This document shows, piece by piece, positions 1 to 12,857 of a DNA stretch of 64,000 nt. The stretch lies in contig NC_134830.1 in assembly GCF_004210375.1 (NCBI RefSeq), forward strand, positions 68,674,326-68,738,325, written 5' to 3'. The translations under genes were made by a program, and so were the position numbers. The first letter of the stretch is position 1. The number at the start of each line of letters is the position of its first letter. The stretch is from Tachypleus tridentatus (Eukaryota; Arthropoda; Merostomata; Xiphosura; Limulidae). Below the pieces are notes generated by a model, which was given only the letters and a program-made list of their open reading frames with translations, had not been told where the DNA came from and ran no database searches.

Positions 1-832
1 AGATGCTAAAAAATTACTATTTCAGTAATCTGCATAGCTGAATTATGGAAAATCCGTTAATAAAACGAAAACAACTTTTATAGTTTAAATTTGCAGGCCT
101 GCGTTAATATGAGAAACTGTTAGAAGATAGTGATGAAAACCGTGTGCAGCAGCTTCGCTTAAGAAAAACAATACACTACCAACATTTTAACTTCATTTCA
201 CACGGTATTTTTAAGTCAGCAATATCGAGCCTCAGCATAATTCCACCAGAGATTACTACTGAACATTTTATTATTTATTAAACAGTATCTGTAAAAGCAT
301 CACATGTTAGCGTTTTAAAAATGATTGTCCCTCGTATTATTGGCTTGAGGTTTATGTTATTCATGACTGGTGAGGTTCACAATGCTATATCACTTTAAGT
401 ACTTTCATTTTTGTTTATTTTGATCTCTAGTGTAAAGAACGTCTACCCCTTAAAAAAAACAACAACAAAAAACGACGAAATTACCCAATTTTTAAAAAGT
501 GAACAACATAGCGGCCATAGCATTAATTAGTGCAGTTAACTGCAATACTGTTATTATATTTGGTTGTATTTGTGTGTGGGCAACTCATCTTACTGAACAG
601 CCACAATAAGTCAGTGAATAAATATTGTACAAAAATATACTTTACAACCGTTTAAGTAATTCTATGATTAGACATGTGTAACGGATTTAATATTATTTTT
701 CAGTTTAATATATTTAATAAATTTGTGAAAGATTCTCGGCAGTAATAATCAGCATTTTATGTTTTACGAAAGTACTAGCATATCTTTGAATACTATTGGG
801 CCAACTGCGCCTAAAAATTATAAATCGACACG

Positions 833-957
833 CTGACAGTGTGCCTGTGTTTTCTTATAGCAAAGCCACATAGGGCTATCTTCGGAGTCCACCGAGGGGA
901 ATCAAACCCCTGATTTTCGCGTTGTAAGTATGTAGACTTACCGATCAGCGGGGGACA
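833..957 (-). mobile_element. SINE-B copy
   Basis: Short tRNA-derived family (about 125 bp). In reverse: TTTTCTTATAGCAAAGCCAC, CACCGAGGGGAATC-like B box, GATTTT.GCGTTGTAA, ending GCGGGGGAC. It abuts the gypsy-associated repeat at 958. Confidence 0.75.
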
Positions 958-1136
958 CACACCGACAGTTTGAAAAGAATATTGTTGGTCTGCTATAGTC
1001 ATTATACTATAAGCCCAGAAAACTATAATTGTGACAAACACTTATTAATCGGAAAACTACAGATTTGACTAGAGTCGTCAGTTGATTTCGAACATTACGA
1101 GCCGTTCAATTTCAGATAATTAATTTATGAACTTAA
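958..1136 (+). repeat. Left member of direct repeat flanking the gypsy fragment
   Basis: Aligns with 2032-2165: shared GACAGTTT, ATATTGTTGGTC, CTATAACTGTGACAA-like and TACAGATTT...CGAACATTA blocks, with a gap of about 20 bp (GACTAGAGTC...). Probably LTR or internal repeat sequence of the retroelement. Confidence 0.5.
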
Positions 1137-1146
1137 TCAAACTTAT

Positions 1147-2035
1147 ATGGAATTCGCACACGGAAAAGAGGTTTATTTTGATCGATGGTGCAATTCAGTG
1201 CATGTTGTCAACAATTTCGACATATTAACAAAATTATGTGTAGTTGAGAAATTCAAACTTCGTGCATGTGACGACCTCAAAACTTACTTGGATGAAAAGA
1301 AACTAGAAGCAATACACGAAAAGCCACTTTTCATAAAAAGAAATTCCTACCATCTCATCTCGACAAGTATCCGTATCTGTTCAATCCAATAAACTTCGAA
1401 ATCTTATTATATAGGGGATAAAACTTCGTCAAAACCATTGAGACCTGCCTGCCACTTTTGTATAAACCTGGTCATGTTACATCCAATTGTTAGAGTTTGA
1501 GAAAGAAAAAGAGGCAATACTCAGTGCGTTCGTGTCCACATATGGACGTAATTTCACCCGATCACCAATATTGTTGATTTGGCCACTTATACAAAGGCTG
1601 ATGTAGTTAGGGAGGAATTTAGACCTTTTGTATCTGTGGGTTATGAGTCTTTGACAAGTGACACTAATCTCAAACCCAAACGTATTTTAAGTGATACTGG
1701 GGTGACTCAGTCATTGTTGTTAGAGGATATATTGCCCTTAGGTTCGAATTCTGCCACTGACGAGTCTTATTGTTCAGGGTATTGAGGATGGCTTTGTTAA
1801 TGTTCCTCTTCATGAGATTTATTTAACATTAGACCTAGTTTCGGGACCAGTCATAGTTGGAGTAAGACCTACTCTGTCAATTAAGGGAGTATTATTATCG
1901 TTGGGAAACGAGTTGGCTGGGGTAAAGGTTGTTGCCGAGCCCAAAATGGTTAGCAAGCTGATCACTTTCATCTAAGGATGATGATATTGTTGAGGAGAAT
2001 CAACAGTTCTTTCCCTCATGTGCTCGCCCAGAGAC
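1147..2035 (+). pseudogene. Decayed gypsy-type retrotransposon gag-protease fragment
   Basis: The first frame (1147-1392) resembles the capsid C-terminal (SCAN-like) part of gypsy-group Gag, with CVVEKFKLRACDDLKTYLDE. It is followed by a damaged zinc-knuckle-like stretch (about 1447-1492, KPGHVTSNC). Then comes a retropepsin-like domain (1579-1785) with the catalytic D-T-G at 1693-1701 followed by VTQSLLLEDILPLG. The protease continues in another frame to about 1975, so at least one frameshift and several stops are present. No reverse transcriptase, RNase H or integrase follows. It is an incapable remnant of an LTR retrotransposon; similarity is judged from memory of the family. Confidence 0.6.
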
Positions 2036-2470
2036 AGTTTAAAAAAATATTGTTGGTCAGCTACAGTCAGTACACCATAAGCCTCGGACGCTATAACTGT
2101 GACAAGGGCATTTACAGATTTCGAACATTATAAGCCTTTTAACTTCAGAGAATTAAATTTGAAAGTTAGTATTTCTACGAGGGCACTGTATAACTTCAGC
2201 ACAAAAAAGTGAAATGTATATGTGTATCAACAGGTAATTCGCTCTCCGTGTCGCGTCGATAAAACATTCAGTCCCAGACCAAAGAAAAGACTGCATAGTT
2301 TGTAAAACTCTTGTATAAAAACCATTATTTGTAATAACTATTTGTAAAAACCGTTAGCATAAATTGTATTATTATTTGTAAACTAAAATATTTGTATTAC
2401 GAAAGACAACTGTATCAATATTGTTGAGATATAAATTGGATACATATCGACATTAAATTGACTTAAATTT
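2032..2470 (+). repeat. Right member of the direct repeat, possible 3' LTR
   Basis: The first about 130 bp repeat 958-1136. The following AT-rich DNA to about 2470 (with GACAACTGTATCAATATTG) has the look of a 3' LTR but no second full copy is present, so the end is uncertain. Confidence 0.35.
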
Positions 2471-2487
2471 AAATTTCTGGCTATTTG

Positions 2488-2612
2488 AGTGTGTGTGTTT
2501 TTTCTTATAGCAAAGCCACATCGGGCTGTCTGCTGAACCCACCGAGGGGAATCGAACCCTTGATTTTAGCGTTTTAAATCCGAAGACATACCGCTGTACT
2601 AGCGAGGGGCCT
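2488..2612 (-). mobile_element. SINE-B copy
   Basis: Complete reverse copy: TTTTTTCTTATAGCAAAGCC, ACCGAGGGGAATCGAACCCT, ending TACTAGCGAGGGGCC. It follows the putative 3' LTR. Confidence 0.8.
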
Positions 2613-3401
2613 GGCTATTTGAAAGCGCAATACGTAACATAATAAACCGGAGACTCGTACGAGATAAATTGTTATACGTTACACATGACAGAATAATATT
2701 ACTAATATGCATGAACAACTAGTAAGATAACAGAATTTTTACATTTAATTTTAGGTATTATAAACTCAAGGTTAACACTGTCTCTACTCTTTTTACAATT
2801 ATTCCTAAAAGTCTGTTTCAGATACATCAAAGGCGAGCAAGTCATAGAAAACTAGCAGTCACATACATAGTTGCAACATCTTTCGATAACGGTACTGATT
2901 TCCCCACGCCACCTGTCGTTTGCAAAGTTTGTGAATTATGTTTTCGCAGTGTATTGTTGCAAGCTATATTTTTCAATATGTTCCAATTAGATGTTAGCTT
3001 GAGGGTGCATGGCGTTAAGAGCAAATGAATTTGTAAAAATAAACCTATGATATTCAGAACGTTCGTGAATATTAGTGATCGGAAGACTTAATGTCTAAGG
3101 AAAGAAGACAAATATAAGATAGTCTTGGGATAACAAAAAGTAAATGCGTATTCAGTGGCAGTTATCGCATTATGTTTTATATTCAGTTGTTCACTTACTT
3201 GGTGAGTTAGTTTATGATTAGTTAACAAATCTTGTTATTAAGTTAGGCGAATATTATAGTGAAAAGTTGTATTTACGGTTAGGCCTACAATCAGTTCTGG
3301 AGTTAATAAACGCTGAATAAATTAAACGTACAATTCACACAAGTGAACACGAGTGTAGAAACGTCATAAAAATTAAAAGAAATAAACTAACATGCTCACA
3401 A

Positions 3402-3545
3402 AGACGAGAAACCCACTTGAAGTAAAGATGTGTTCTTAAGACGACTGGTAGGGGTCTTCAAACTTTAATTAAAATAAAGTACAGAACAACGTTTCGAGTT
3501 TCATAGGTCATCTTCAGGTTAACTAACATGTTATTCTAAACTTGG
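3402..3545 (+). mobile_element. Partial copy of the foldback MITE family
   Basis: Shares GACGAGAAACCCACTTGAA with 36.79 kb and AACTTTAATTAAAATAAAGT with 33.65 kb, plus ACGTTTCGAGTTTCATAGGT and ATCTTCAGGTTAACTA. The right arm is largely lost. Confidence 0.55.
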
Positions 3546-3903
3546 ACAGAGCTCTATTATCTTCATCAAGTAATGCAAAAAAACTCGTCGACCGATAAAA
3601 CACTTCGTAAATATCTTTAAATTTCGTTCATGTTTACAGTAAATCAAAACTTTTCCACATGGTGACAAATCACGATATTTATTTTAAAGAATTTTTGTTT
3701 TAAAATTCGATAAGTTATATTTCAGAAATTTAATTTTTCTTGAAGCTTTCTCGTCAACAAGTCCAATTAACGGTGAAAATTAATACGGTAGACACCGACA
3801 AAAATAACAAGACATTACAATATAATCAGAAAAACATGTCTATAAAGAATATTGTCTTTAACAGCATTAAGATTGTATTTACTGACCAATCACGTGGATA
3901 ATG

Positions 3904-4150
3904 TGTTTGTTTTGAATTTCGACCAAAGCTACACGAGTTAGCTGTCCCTAATTTAGCAGTGACAAACCAGAGAGAAGGCAGCTGGTAATCACCACCCACC
4001 ACTAACACCTGGGCTACTCTTTTACCAATAAACAATAGGATTTATCGTAGTGTCTAACGCCCCCACGGCTAAAAGAGCGAGCATGTTTGGTGAGTAGTCG
4101 AACTCTCGACCTACAGATTATGAGCACCCAAACCACATAGCCGTGCTGAG
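3904..4150 (-). mobile_element. SINE-A copy (old)
   Basis: Reverse copy of the about 280-bp tRNA-derived SINE: tail-side GAATTTCG...AAAGCTAC, CCCTAATTTAGCAGTG core, GGGCTACTCTTTTACCAA, head with GAGCATGTTTGG. Highly diverged. Confidence 0.75.
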
Positions 4151-4154
4151 CTCC

Positions 4155-5585
4155 ATCTTGACAAACATTCACTCTTTCTATCCCTTCATTTACATTTGTA
4201 TTATATTTGTTTTTTTATACGTATACTTTAAACACAATTGTATTTCAAGTTTTATAATAATACACAAAATAGTTACATTGATTATTTGTTTATTAAGGTA
4301 ATGCTAATACAGCAGGTTTAAAGTCGAGGCATGTCAAGAAATTATAATCCGTCAAATACATCCTTATTCAAGAAGCAGAAATAAAAATACGGTAAATTAC
4401 TTGTTTAATTTATATATAAAAAACTATATATATTTTACTGTCAAAGATAAATTCGTAGCGAAGATACGTGCGAAACATTCATGAATAAACTTTGTGTACA
4501 GATATCTTATTAAAACCATTGGCTTTCCTTTACACTACGATTTGCAAGCGATAAGCTCATCATAATTTCGTTTCAGACGTAAAACATTCCAGGAAATGTT
4601 TTAGGCGATTAATTATCTAACAAAGGCTCTACTTGGTTGGATTTAGTGACTATTAACCAATGGGAAAACCCATCTTAATTATGTTTGGTTTACTGTATAA
4701 ACATCCGGTTTTCTTTAAAAGAAAACTTACGAGCTAAAGTATCACGTTGAAATGTAAAGATGTTATTAACATACAGGCTCTCCAGCTCTGTAACGAAGTC
4801 ATCATCATCAGGTGGGATCGCATCACTAACTGCTGTACTTCAGTCTTTATTTTTACATTCATATATACCAGGATTAAATAACATTAAAACTGTGATTTAC
4901 TTGTGACAAGGATATAACTAAACCATAAAAACAATGTCAAAAATACTACTGTAATCAGTTATAATTGATTATGAAAACTCGCAAAGACCAATCTTAAAAT
5001 TAGTGACTATTACTCCAGTAACTGATAATTTTATGTCCTATTCAAACAGCGTGAACTATCCATTTTATACATAGAAATGATATAGTGCACGAGGAATTCC
5101 CAGCTTCCCCCGTGAAGAGCATTCCTGGTTTCAAGTTTCAGATAGGTAATGAAATATTAATATCTGTCTTTCTGTGGGTCAAAAAATAAACAAATACGGC
5201 ATGGAGGGGGGATTGTTTACCTATACATGTGGCTGTTACAGAGTTAAATCATTCGAAAGTTTACTATTTATGTAGCTACAATACACAGTAAATGTCAACC
5301 CACTGTGCTTACACACAACAGCTGAGATCTGCAACTAAATACTTGAAGAGTACAAAACTGCAACTAACGCCTCAATGAAGACCCACTTGAATACACACGG
5401 AATTTGACTTTTAGCACAAATTAACAAGTTCAAGGGAAGTGAAAACACCCACATTGTCAATTATTGCACTTCACCGAAACATCCGCCAGAAAGATCTTTC
5501 TAACACAAGCTTTCACAGTTTTCACGAAGAAAACAAGACATGAAGTTTCGAAACAGCTATTTGTGGGATGGATTGTACAATATTG
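4155..5585. other. Intergenic, nothing recognised
   Basis: AT-rich DNA without coding exon, RNA gene or repeat that I can name. Confidence 0.5.
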
Positions 5586-5642
5586 TCTCTAACAGTGAGA
5601 CACGATATTGTACATATAGGGTATCAATGCTACGTCTAAAAC

Positions 5643-5721
5643 TCGAGCGCTTTCGAATAATTCACTATTTTTCTTCTTTATTCTCCTGAGAAAGAATGGT
5701 GAACTATTCGAAAGTGCTCGA
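5643..5721. repeat. Foldback element, about 22-bp arms
   Basis: TCGAGCGCTTTCGAATAATT at 5643 is complemented, with a few mismatches, by the sequence at 5699-5721. The T-rich loop is about 35 nt. Confidence 0.75.
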
Positions 5722-5918
5722 TTTTTGGGTCTCGTTTGAAAACTATAACAACTTTTGTATGTGATCCTGTGTATTAACTTCTTAATCAAAATGCCACATC
5801 CACATAAAGATATTATTCACACAGATACCAGCATGGATGATTTATACTACTGCACATGTTAGCATATTCAAAATACTCAGTATCACATCAGGATACACAT
5901 ACCAATACAAACACACGT

Positions 5919-5944
5919 GTGTGCGTGTGCGCGCGCATATATAT
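5919..5944 (+). repeat. (GT/GC)n-(AT)n microsatellite
   Basis: GTGTGTGCGTGTGCGCGCGC followed by ATATAT. Confidence 0.8.
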
Positions 5945-6184
5945 TAGTATTAGCATATTCAATGTCTGCTCAATTGTCTTACACATAACATTATGATATA
6001 AAATGAAATAAAAACATTCCTCGTATCGAAACTTATCATTTATGATAAAAACAGAAAATTTTATGACGTTGCAATTATAACGACAAAAACAAAACTTTCT
6101 AAACATTAATACTGTATTATAATACTTGAATACCTATAATACACTTCAATGAACACTAATTATGCGTAAAAACAGGGTTATCTA

Positions 6185-6250
6185 TTAACCCTTAAACATC
6201 GGAAATGTGAAACCATCATCAATTGATGATGGACGCCCTTTAAGGGTTAA
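6185..6250. repeat. Nested palindromic element
   Basis: 12-bp perfect terminal inverted repeats (TTAACCCTTAAA at 6185-6196 and its complement at 6239-6250) enclose a 20-bp perfect palindrome, CCATCATCAATTGATGATGG (6213-6232). Confidence 0.85.
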
Positions 6251-6259
6251 ATTAAAGTT

Positions 6260-9200
6260 CAGCTTGTGACAAAGTGGCAAACAAGGTTTTTTCGTTGTTG
6301 TTCTAAATGGAAACATTATGTATAGTTTAAACGATGTCATTCACTACAAACGTGTTTTTTTTCAAACTTATTAAAATATTATAATCTTAAATTAATATCA
6401 ACAGTTACCTATGTAAATCACGTTCTAACGACACTCGAAAACCTGCCTAAAGGAATAATCGTGCAATCCTTCATTTGAATGTTGAAATGAGACTCAAAAA
6501 TAAACTTTGCTTACAAAGAGAAGAAAATCGAGAATATTTTGTAGGCAAGCTCATTGAGAGGACAAGGAAATTTCCTCGGAGGCCTCTACATGACAATGCA
6601 GTCCCTAAACACTTTATGAACGTATAATTGCTAAAAGCTACAAAATACATTAAAGTTGTTTAGTGTTTCAAAAAGGACCCAATCGATGTGTTTAACATAA
6701 ATGTTTATGACAATTTTTTGTATAGGTTTTGTTTCAGTATGCGTAACTTAGATGTCTACATTCAAAGTTTAACATGTTTCTCTAAAAAAAAATCTTGATT
6801 CTGAAATTTTGTTTTTCCTTATTAATATTACTGAATATAATACTATTCTTTTATTATTATAATACTCTTATAAATTACTCCTGTATTCCTTTCCGTGTAT
6901 TTATGCTATACTTTTATGAAGTAAAACGATTCGATAGATTTTAAAATGTTGAGGTTAAATACAAAACACAAGGAACATCATTAACTGGATTTTGAGTTTA
7001 CTGTTCCTTTCTAGTTATTAACTGAAGATAATGGGATATACACATTAAAGTTAATAGCTGTATTTACACTGTACAGAGGTAATAGTACTAAAAACTGAGA
7101 GGTGATAGTATTTTGGGCTAAAGTTCTGGAAATCCTGATCGGAAAAAAAATACCAGTGTCGATTGTGACCACTTCTTCAGGATCTTAAAATATGAATGGA
7201 TAAAGCACGATGTGTGATTTTGCTGCTACGAGACTCAAGCCGCGAGTCTTTGGATTCACAATCTAGATATGCTAACAACTAGCTGATGCCCATACCTACA
7301 GATATGATAAAATTTCTCTATTTTCATCTAAAATAAGCTTTTTCTACTTCTGAAATAAGCAGTATACAAATATTCCTAAATATTCTATGTGGAGTCTGAA
7401 TAATTTATTACGTGAGGATCATGAAAAACAAACCGTCGAAAGACGATGATGTTACAGTAATGTCTAAACTGATAAAATAAGGATATAACAGTATATCACC
7501 AAATAAAGCTGCATTTAGGAGTACCAAAAACACAAATAAGTAAAGATAACTAAACGAAGGAGACTTCTGGGTGTTTTGGATGAGCCTTAATAGAAAGAGG
7601 AGAGCTGGATTCGAAGACTTTCGGTGCTCCGCCATGATACAAAGATGTTTATTTCTTAATTTTTGTCATTTTCTTAGTTTTCGTCTTAACTTCGGTTTGA
7701 AAATTTTTCCTGGAGCAAAATCATAGGCATGTGTGCCTTGTGGTAAAGATCTTTGTCCGTTCTTGGTATTCCTATATGAATTCTAAATATATTACTGGAA
7801 GATAATGAATTTCCAAAACATATGCGCTTAAACTGGTGCCTATAAGTAATACATATATAGCGACTACTTAAAAAAAAAATGACATCCGTATGAATGCATA
7901 AGGATATATATAAATATATATACACACAGAGAAAACTCGGGAGCTCTGGCTAAATTAAAAAAAACTTATTACATTTTGATATCCACTTGTGAAACTAGTG
8001 CTCAGCTGTTGGAGTTGTAAATGGTATGACTGACGCCCACAGATGTAATAAATTTCAACAACATTTGCACGGTAGTATGGGGTTAGCAGGGATTAAACAC
8101 AATATCTAGTGACCTGGTGAAATGATTACACTGGTTAGAGCAATATGCATCACTAAATACATTCAATACCGTCAACAGATTTAAAAATTTGGTTTGCTCA
8201 CTACACGTTGTAAGTAATTGATTACATACTTGACTGACATCACCTTTTAAAAGAATGACTTAGTTACCGAAACAGACTTCATTTGCTTTGAAACCATAAT
8301 GTGACAGAGTTTGATTTTCAGCCTGGAAAGAAAAGTAGGAAAAAAACGAGAGACAAGCGTACCATAGCGTTTCTGTGACCATCATGTATACAACAGCTTT
8401 TAAATTACTGCAAACAAAATGTAACACCACGTTCTACAGACGTAGAACGCAAATTGAATTTACATATAAAATCACTAATGTTATATCTTAAGTCACTTCA
8501 GTTAACAAAAAGATTAAATAATTACGTTTTTTGTTGTTTTTAAGCGTAAAGCTACACAATGAATTATCTGCCCAAACCCTGGATTTTAGGACTAATTGGG
8601 GAAATAGCGATGACGTTCAGTTCATCTTTTGTTATCTGTGTACATTTCGTTGTATATGGCGACAGCTTTCAATACACCAATAATCAGATTTACGGAGAAA
8701 AAAGTAGTACATAAAAATCACGTTCATTTAACTTTTATAGGTGTTAACAAAAGCGCAAGGGCTGGAATTACATCCTGTTAACAGTTAACAATGTTTATTC
8801 TTACAATCTCGGGACACAAACCACTTGTTCACAACGACATATGAGGCTCTTTCAAACGCTAAACTTAGAAAACGGCTTTCTCAACACCACACGAGCTGAG
8901 TAAGCTATTTTAAAGCTCGTATCCTCTTCTTCCATTCCTACCTCAACACTAAATTTACAAGAACCGGAAGTCACAATTTAGTGTTCTGTTCTGAACCACA
9001 GATCGACAATTTTGTGAACCATATTAATTAATGCAGCACCTTATTTCACAACTCAACAAAACGTTAATTTTTCAGAGATCACCTTAAGTTAAATATTACC
9101 TGCAGATAATGTTGAACTTAAGGTGCAATTTTATAAACAAAATTAACAACACTAGTAACAACCAAATTGCGTTTAAAAGCAGAAGATAAAGAACAGTATG

Positions 9201-9265
9201 AAAATGACAGTTGACGCAATTACTATCCACCAGTTCGCGACTAGTTATGAACATGGGTAACTAAC
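6260..9265. other. Intergenic, only one old SINE remnant
   Basis: The ORFs here (7408-7635, 7686-7925) lack splice or protein character. The only feature supported is the SINE-C-like remnant at 8.53 kb. Confidence 0.5.
8530..8603 (-). mobile_element. SINE-C-like remnant
   Basis: AGCGTAAAGCTACACAATGA then ATCTGCCCAAACCCTGGATT resembles the reverse 3' half of SINE-C. Confidence 0.35.
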
Positions 9266-9270
9266 TAGAC

Positions 9271-9420
9271 CAGTGGTTCCCAACATTTTTATGCCCCGCA
9301 TCCCTACAAAATTTTAATATGTTCTCGCACCCCTCACATTAATTATTTATTTAAGAATAAAGGTGAAGGTGGCCTAAAAAAAATGTTATCTCGCACCCCC
9401 TAGTACAATCTTATTAACAT
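9271..9420 (+). mobile_element. hAT-like transposon end
   Basis: Starts CAGTGGTTCCCAAC followed by T-rich and CGCACCCC motifs, the usual look of hAT or Charlie-type ends. A second CGCACCCCCTAG lies at 9391. No matching right end was found. Confidence 0.4.
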
Positions 9421-10069
9421 TTACTTATGCGTAAATTGTTATATATATTCTTTTTGTCTTACGAATTTTATTTTTGTTGGTCTCTTTATTAACATATGTT
9501 GCGTTTACTTTATACCACCATTGTTGAAAGCATTAACAACCATATATTACCCTTTGATAGATTGTTTAGGCAGAGTATTCATGATGAAACTTTGTAGAGT
9601 GGACGGCAACAGCCTGTTGTGGAGGCACAAGTGTTGAGGACGACGTTTCGAAAGTCTTCCGCCTTTCGTCTATTTTTAATCTTATCCATAAGAAGTATTA
9701 TATTCCACATACTGTAAAAAACCTGGTGCTCACATTACATTTACTATCATTGCCCAATTAATCGCAAGTGTAACTGATAACTGTCTGGTATTTTAAACAC
9801 GTTCGGGTAAAGAAGGAGGCGGTTTCAGCCTTTGTGAAGGTCAAGTCCCATGAATCAAGATTACTGATGCTATCTGTACAAAGCATTTAGTAGCCAGTAC
9901 AAGTCCAAATGTCATGACGAATCTAGAAATAGTTTACCTTCACTTCAAAGAAGGTGGGACTGAATCTTTGCATGGAAACCACTGACCATTTTCTCCTGCT
10001 GACCCACACAACATACAATTAACCCTCGCACTCATGTTCTTGTGGGTACCATACTGCCTGCCTCAACTA

Positions 10070-10093
10070 GTACACACACACACACACACACAC
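10070..10093 (+). repeat. (CA)n microsatellite
   Basis: About twelve uninterrupted AC units. Confidence 0.9.
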
Positions 10094-10932
10094 AGATTCT
10101 TGGCCCAACTGTGACAAGTTCAAAATTGCATTACCTGCTTCAGTCTTTTTCACGTCAACCTCTTTCGTGACAAGATGCGTTGTGTCACTAGTTCGAACAA
10201 GTGTCAAATAACAGTAAAAATATCTTGCGTTTCGAAAGAAAGAACAGACCAATAGTTTTAAAGAATACTGTCTATTCTCACAATCCTTCACGTAGAAATA
10301 ATCTGCAGGCTCATAAATACGATATCCAGTAGCTTTCGTTTTTTCTCCAATTTTCTATCTGTTCAACAATATTTTGTACAGATGGCACCATCTACATCAG
10401 GGTTTCCCTTCTTTCTTTCACGATATCTTTTTAGCTCACTGAACAGTTTTAACGTGCACATTTTATTGCGTCATGGAAATTTTTCTGACTGATGATTTCA
10501 TGTACAAGCAAGACTTACGAAAAATTGTATATTTGCTCAGCATCGTTTACGTTTTACACATCGTACCACAAAAACATTTAAATATTTCTAAATATGATAA
10601 AAAGACCAAACTTAACTGCAAACAATAACTTCTAACAATATCATATTTTGACATTTATCGCATCTTACGATAAGTTGTATAACGAAGAGTGGAGTTGGGT
10701 GATGATGGCACTTAAACAAAATTATTCAAATTACTTTAAAATGAGCAAATCACGTAAGCGGGCCTACAGACGATTCGATATACACATGTAAGAAATAAAA
10801 ACAACGCAACAGACAAGTTCATTTCTAGAAATACACAAGAAAGTACCTTCATTATACGTGAAACAAATTGCATGTTTGTTTTTTGCCATCGTTAGCAGCA
10901 AAATAGTTTAGATAAAGACAGTTAACACAACT

Positions 10933-11040
10933 TTGTTTTAGCGCAAAGCTGCACAATGAGCTATCTATAGTTGGGAATGGAGCACCGGATGATAGCGTTT
11001 TAAGTCCGTTAATGTATACAACTGACTTACGTGGGGATAA
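10933..11040 (-). mobile_element. SINE-C-like remnant
   Basis: TTAGCGCAAAGCTGCACAAT, GAGCTATCTATAG, GATAGCGTTTTAAGTCCG, ending TTACGTGGGGA. Confidence 0.45.
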
Positions 11041-11299
11041 CATAAGAAAATATTTGGTTCTTCGAAACTATCCCTACACACAAGTTCCCCGAGAAAAAGT
11101 AAAAAATTATATCTACCCTTCATTGCTCATACAGCAACTCATTCCATAAGTTAACATCCGGGCACAAAACACTCTCCTTTTGTCCCACGTTGAAATGACG
11201 AAACAAAATTTGTAATTGCTTAAAACGGCTCCAAAATCTTTTCTAACGTGTTTTATGACATCTTCCATTTTTAGCGTTAAGAAGTATTGAGTACGAGTG

Positions 11300-11370
11300 T
11301 TTTCTTGTAGCAAAACCACATCCAGCTGTCTGCTGTATCTGCCAAGGGGAATCGAATCCCTGATTTTTAA
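11300..11370 (-). mobile_element. SINE-B fragment
   Basis: GTTTTCTTGTAGCAAAACCA followed by AGGGGAATCGAATCCCTGAT; the tRNA head end is lost. Confidence 0.65.
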
Positions 11371-12182
11371 TTTTCATTAGTACGATTAAACACTCATGAC
11401 TACAGTTTATTCTGAAGTTGACAAAAGTTCTCGTCTTTGATTTTACGTACAACAAGATATAGCGAAAAGATAATTCTCTTGTATCAAAATTTACTTCATT
11501 TATTATTTTTTTTATATCGCAGAAATACGTAACGCCTGCTACTGGGAGGATGGTGAGTCTATACATTAAACTATAAAAGGATATATGATGTCATATCCTC
11601 GTTGGTGAATCGTTTTCCTGTCGAAAAATAAGGGGTACTAAAGCTCGATATCCGGATTATTTAAAGTATAATATGAAGTAAACGAAGAAACATTTTCTAT
11701 AATAATGTACACATATCACGTATATTGTTATTTCCACAATCAAAGTCTATGGAATAACATTCCTGCTACATAGAAAATTTGAAAAAAAAAAAGCAATATT
11801 TCGAGTTGTAAATAAACGATCAGTTAGAAAGTTGTTTTCTGGAATAATAGATGGTGTTTTGTTTTTTTTTTGAACGAGGAATACACATTCGGTAATAAAT
11901 TTGTGAAAATATTACGAAATAAACAGATACAGGAATCGATTCAATTACAATTAATTCGCTCTATAATGCTTAGTGAAAATGTTAATCATTCAAAGATTTA
12001 GCTGAAATAATAATACAAAAGTTACAGATTAATATATTTAAACGTCAAGTACACGCTAAGGAAATATTAAGTAATGTTCTTTACAATCAAATTATTACAT
12101 TCGATTTTATCACTCAGAAGTGTAACTTACTTTGACGCACTAATGTCAGTTACTATACGTTTCATTTATGTATTTTAACGTG

Positions 12183-12206
12183 GTTAACTATCTTCTGATA
12201 GTTAAC
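12183..12206. repeat. Perfect 10-bp hairpin
   Basis: GTTAACTATC, loop TTCT, then GATAGTTAAC. It lies about 130 bp outside the CpG-poor island. Confidence 0.7.
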
Positions 12207-12851
12207 TAAGCAGCAAGCTTTGGTAAAACATTTTGAATAGTTGTGCATTATTTAAAGCAGGTCAAAGCATTTTACATTACCTTTCATCACGTGTTTAGTA
12301 CCACGAATCACGAGTCATGGCACAAGATGAAATATTTTAGAGTTCCTTAATAATATAGTTGTAACATTCATACATGTAATTTTCATTTGATCAAATGATT
12401 TACATTGTGATAAGAACTGTTTATATATTAAAAAAGTTACTTAAAACAACTAATCAAACACTTGTTCAAATCTTTACATACTTGAATTATAAACTTGAAC
12501 AAATGCATCCATTATCTTTGTTTCACTCAAGCCTATGGTTTTTCAGATATTTTGAAACCAAGAAAATCAGATAATCTGCAAGTTATATTTTAAAATTTTG
12601 CAATTAGATTCTTGTTTACTATACTACATCTGCTAGCTCTGGCTATTTTCAACTAATGTTAAACTAAACTACTTACTGTTGCAATGTCTTGTAAAAAAAA
12701 AAAAAAAAAGTAAAAAACCCTTACATTTTACACTTATTAGTACAGACCACCTAGTTTACACAAGTTACTTTTATGAGACCATGCATTTTTACTATTGTTT
12801 AATTAAAGTTCTTTGAAATACAGTTCAACAATCATTTAATCAATGTTAATT

Positions 12852-12857
12852 TTTATT
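12852..12857 (-). terminator. Candidate polyadenylation signal at end of CpG-poor island
   Basis: AATAAA on the minus strand about 590 nt after the proposed TGA at 13448. Its position near the CpG-density change at about 12.3-12.9 kb is the main reason for naming it. Confidence 0.25.

Larger units (their letters stand above)
9425..12325. other. Intergenic, normal CpG density
   Basis: Contains GACGACGTTTCGAAAGTCTT (9640-9660), the style of a transposon UTR, a CA microsatellite and SINE remnants. The 107-codon ORF at 11243-11566 partly reads through a SINE-B and is not a gene. Confidence 0.45.

Noticed and set aside
811..1041. Minus-strand ORF of 76 codons
   Set aside because: Also a translated SINE-B (QGFDSPRW, CGFAIRKH).
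11243..11566. 107-codon minus-strand ORF
   Set aside because: It passes through a SINE-B fragment; residues QGFDSP...CGFATRKH are the translated SINE head region seen in other copies.
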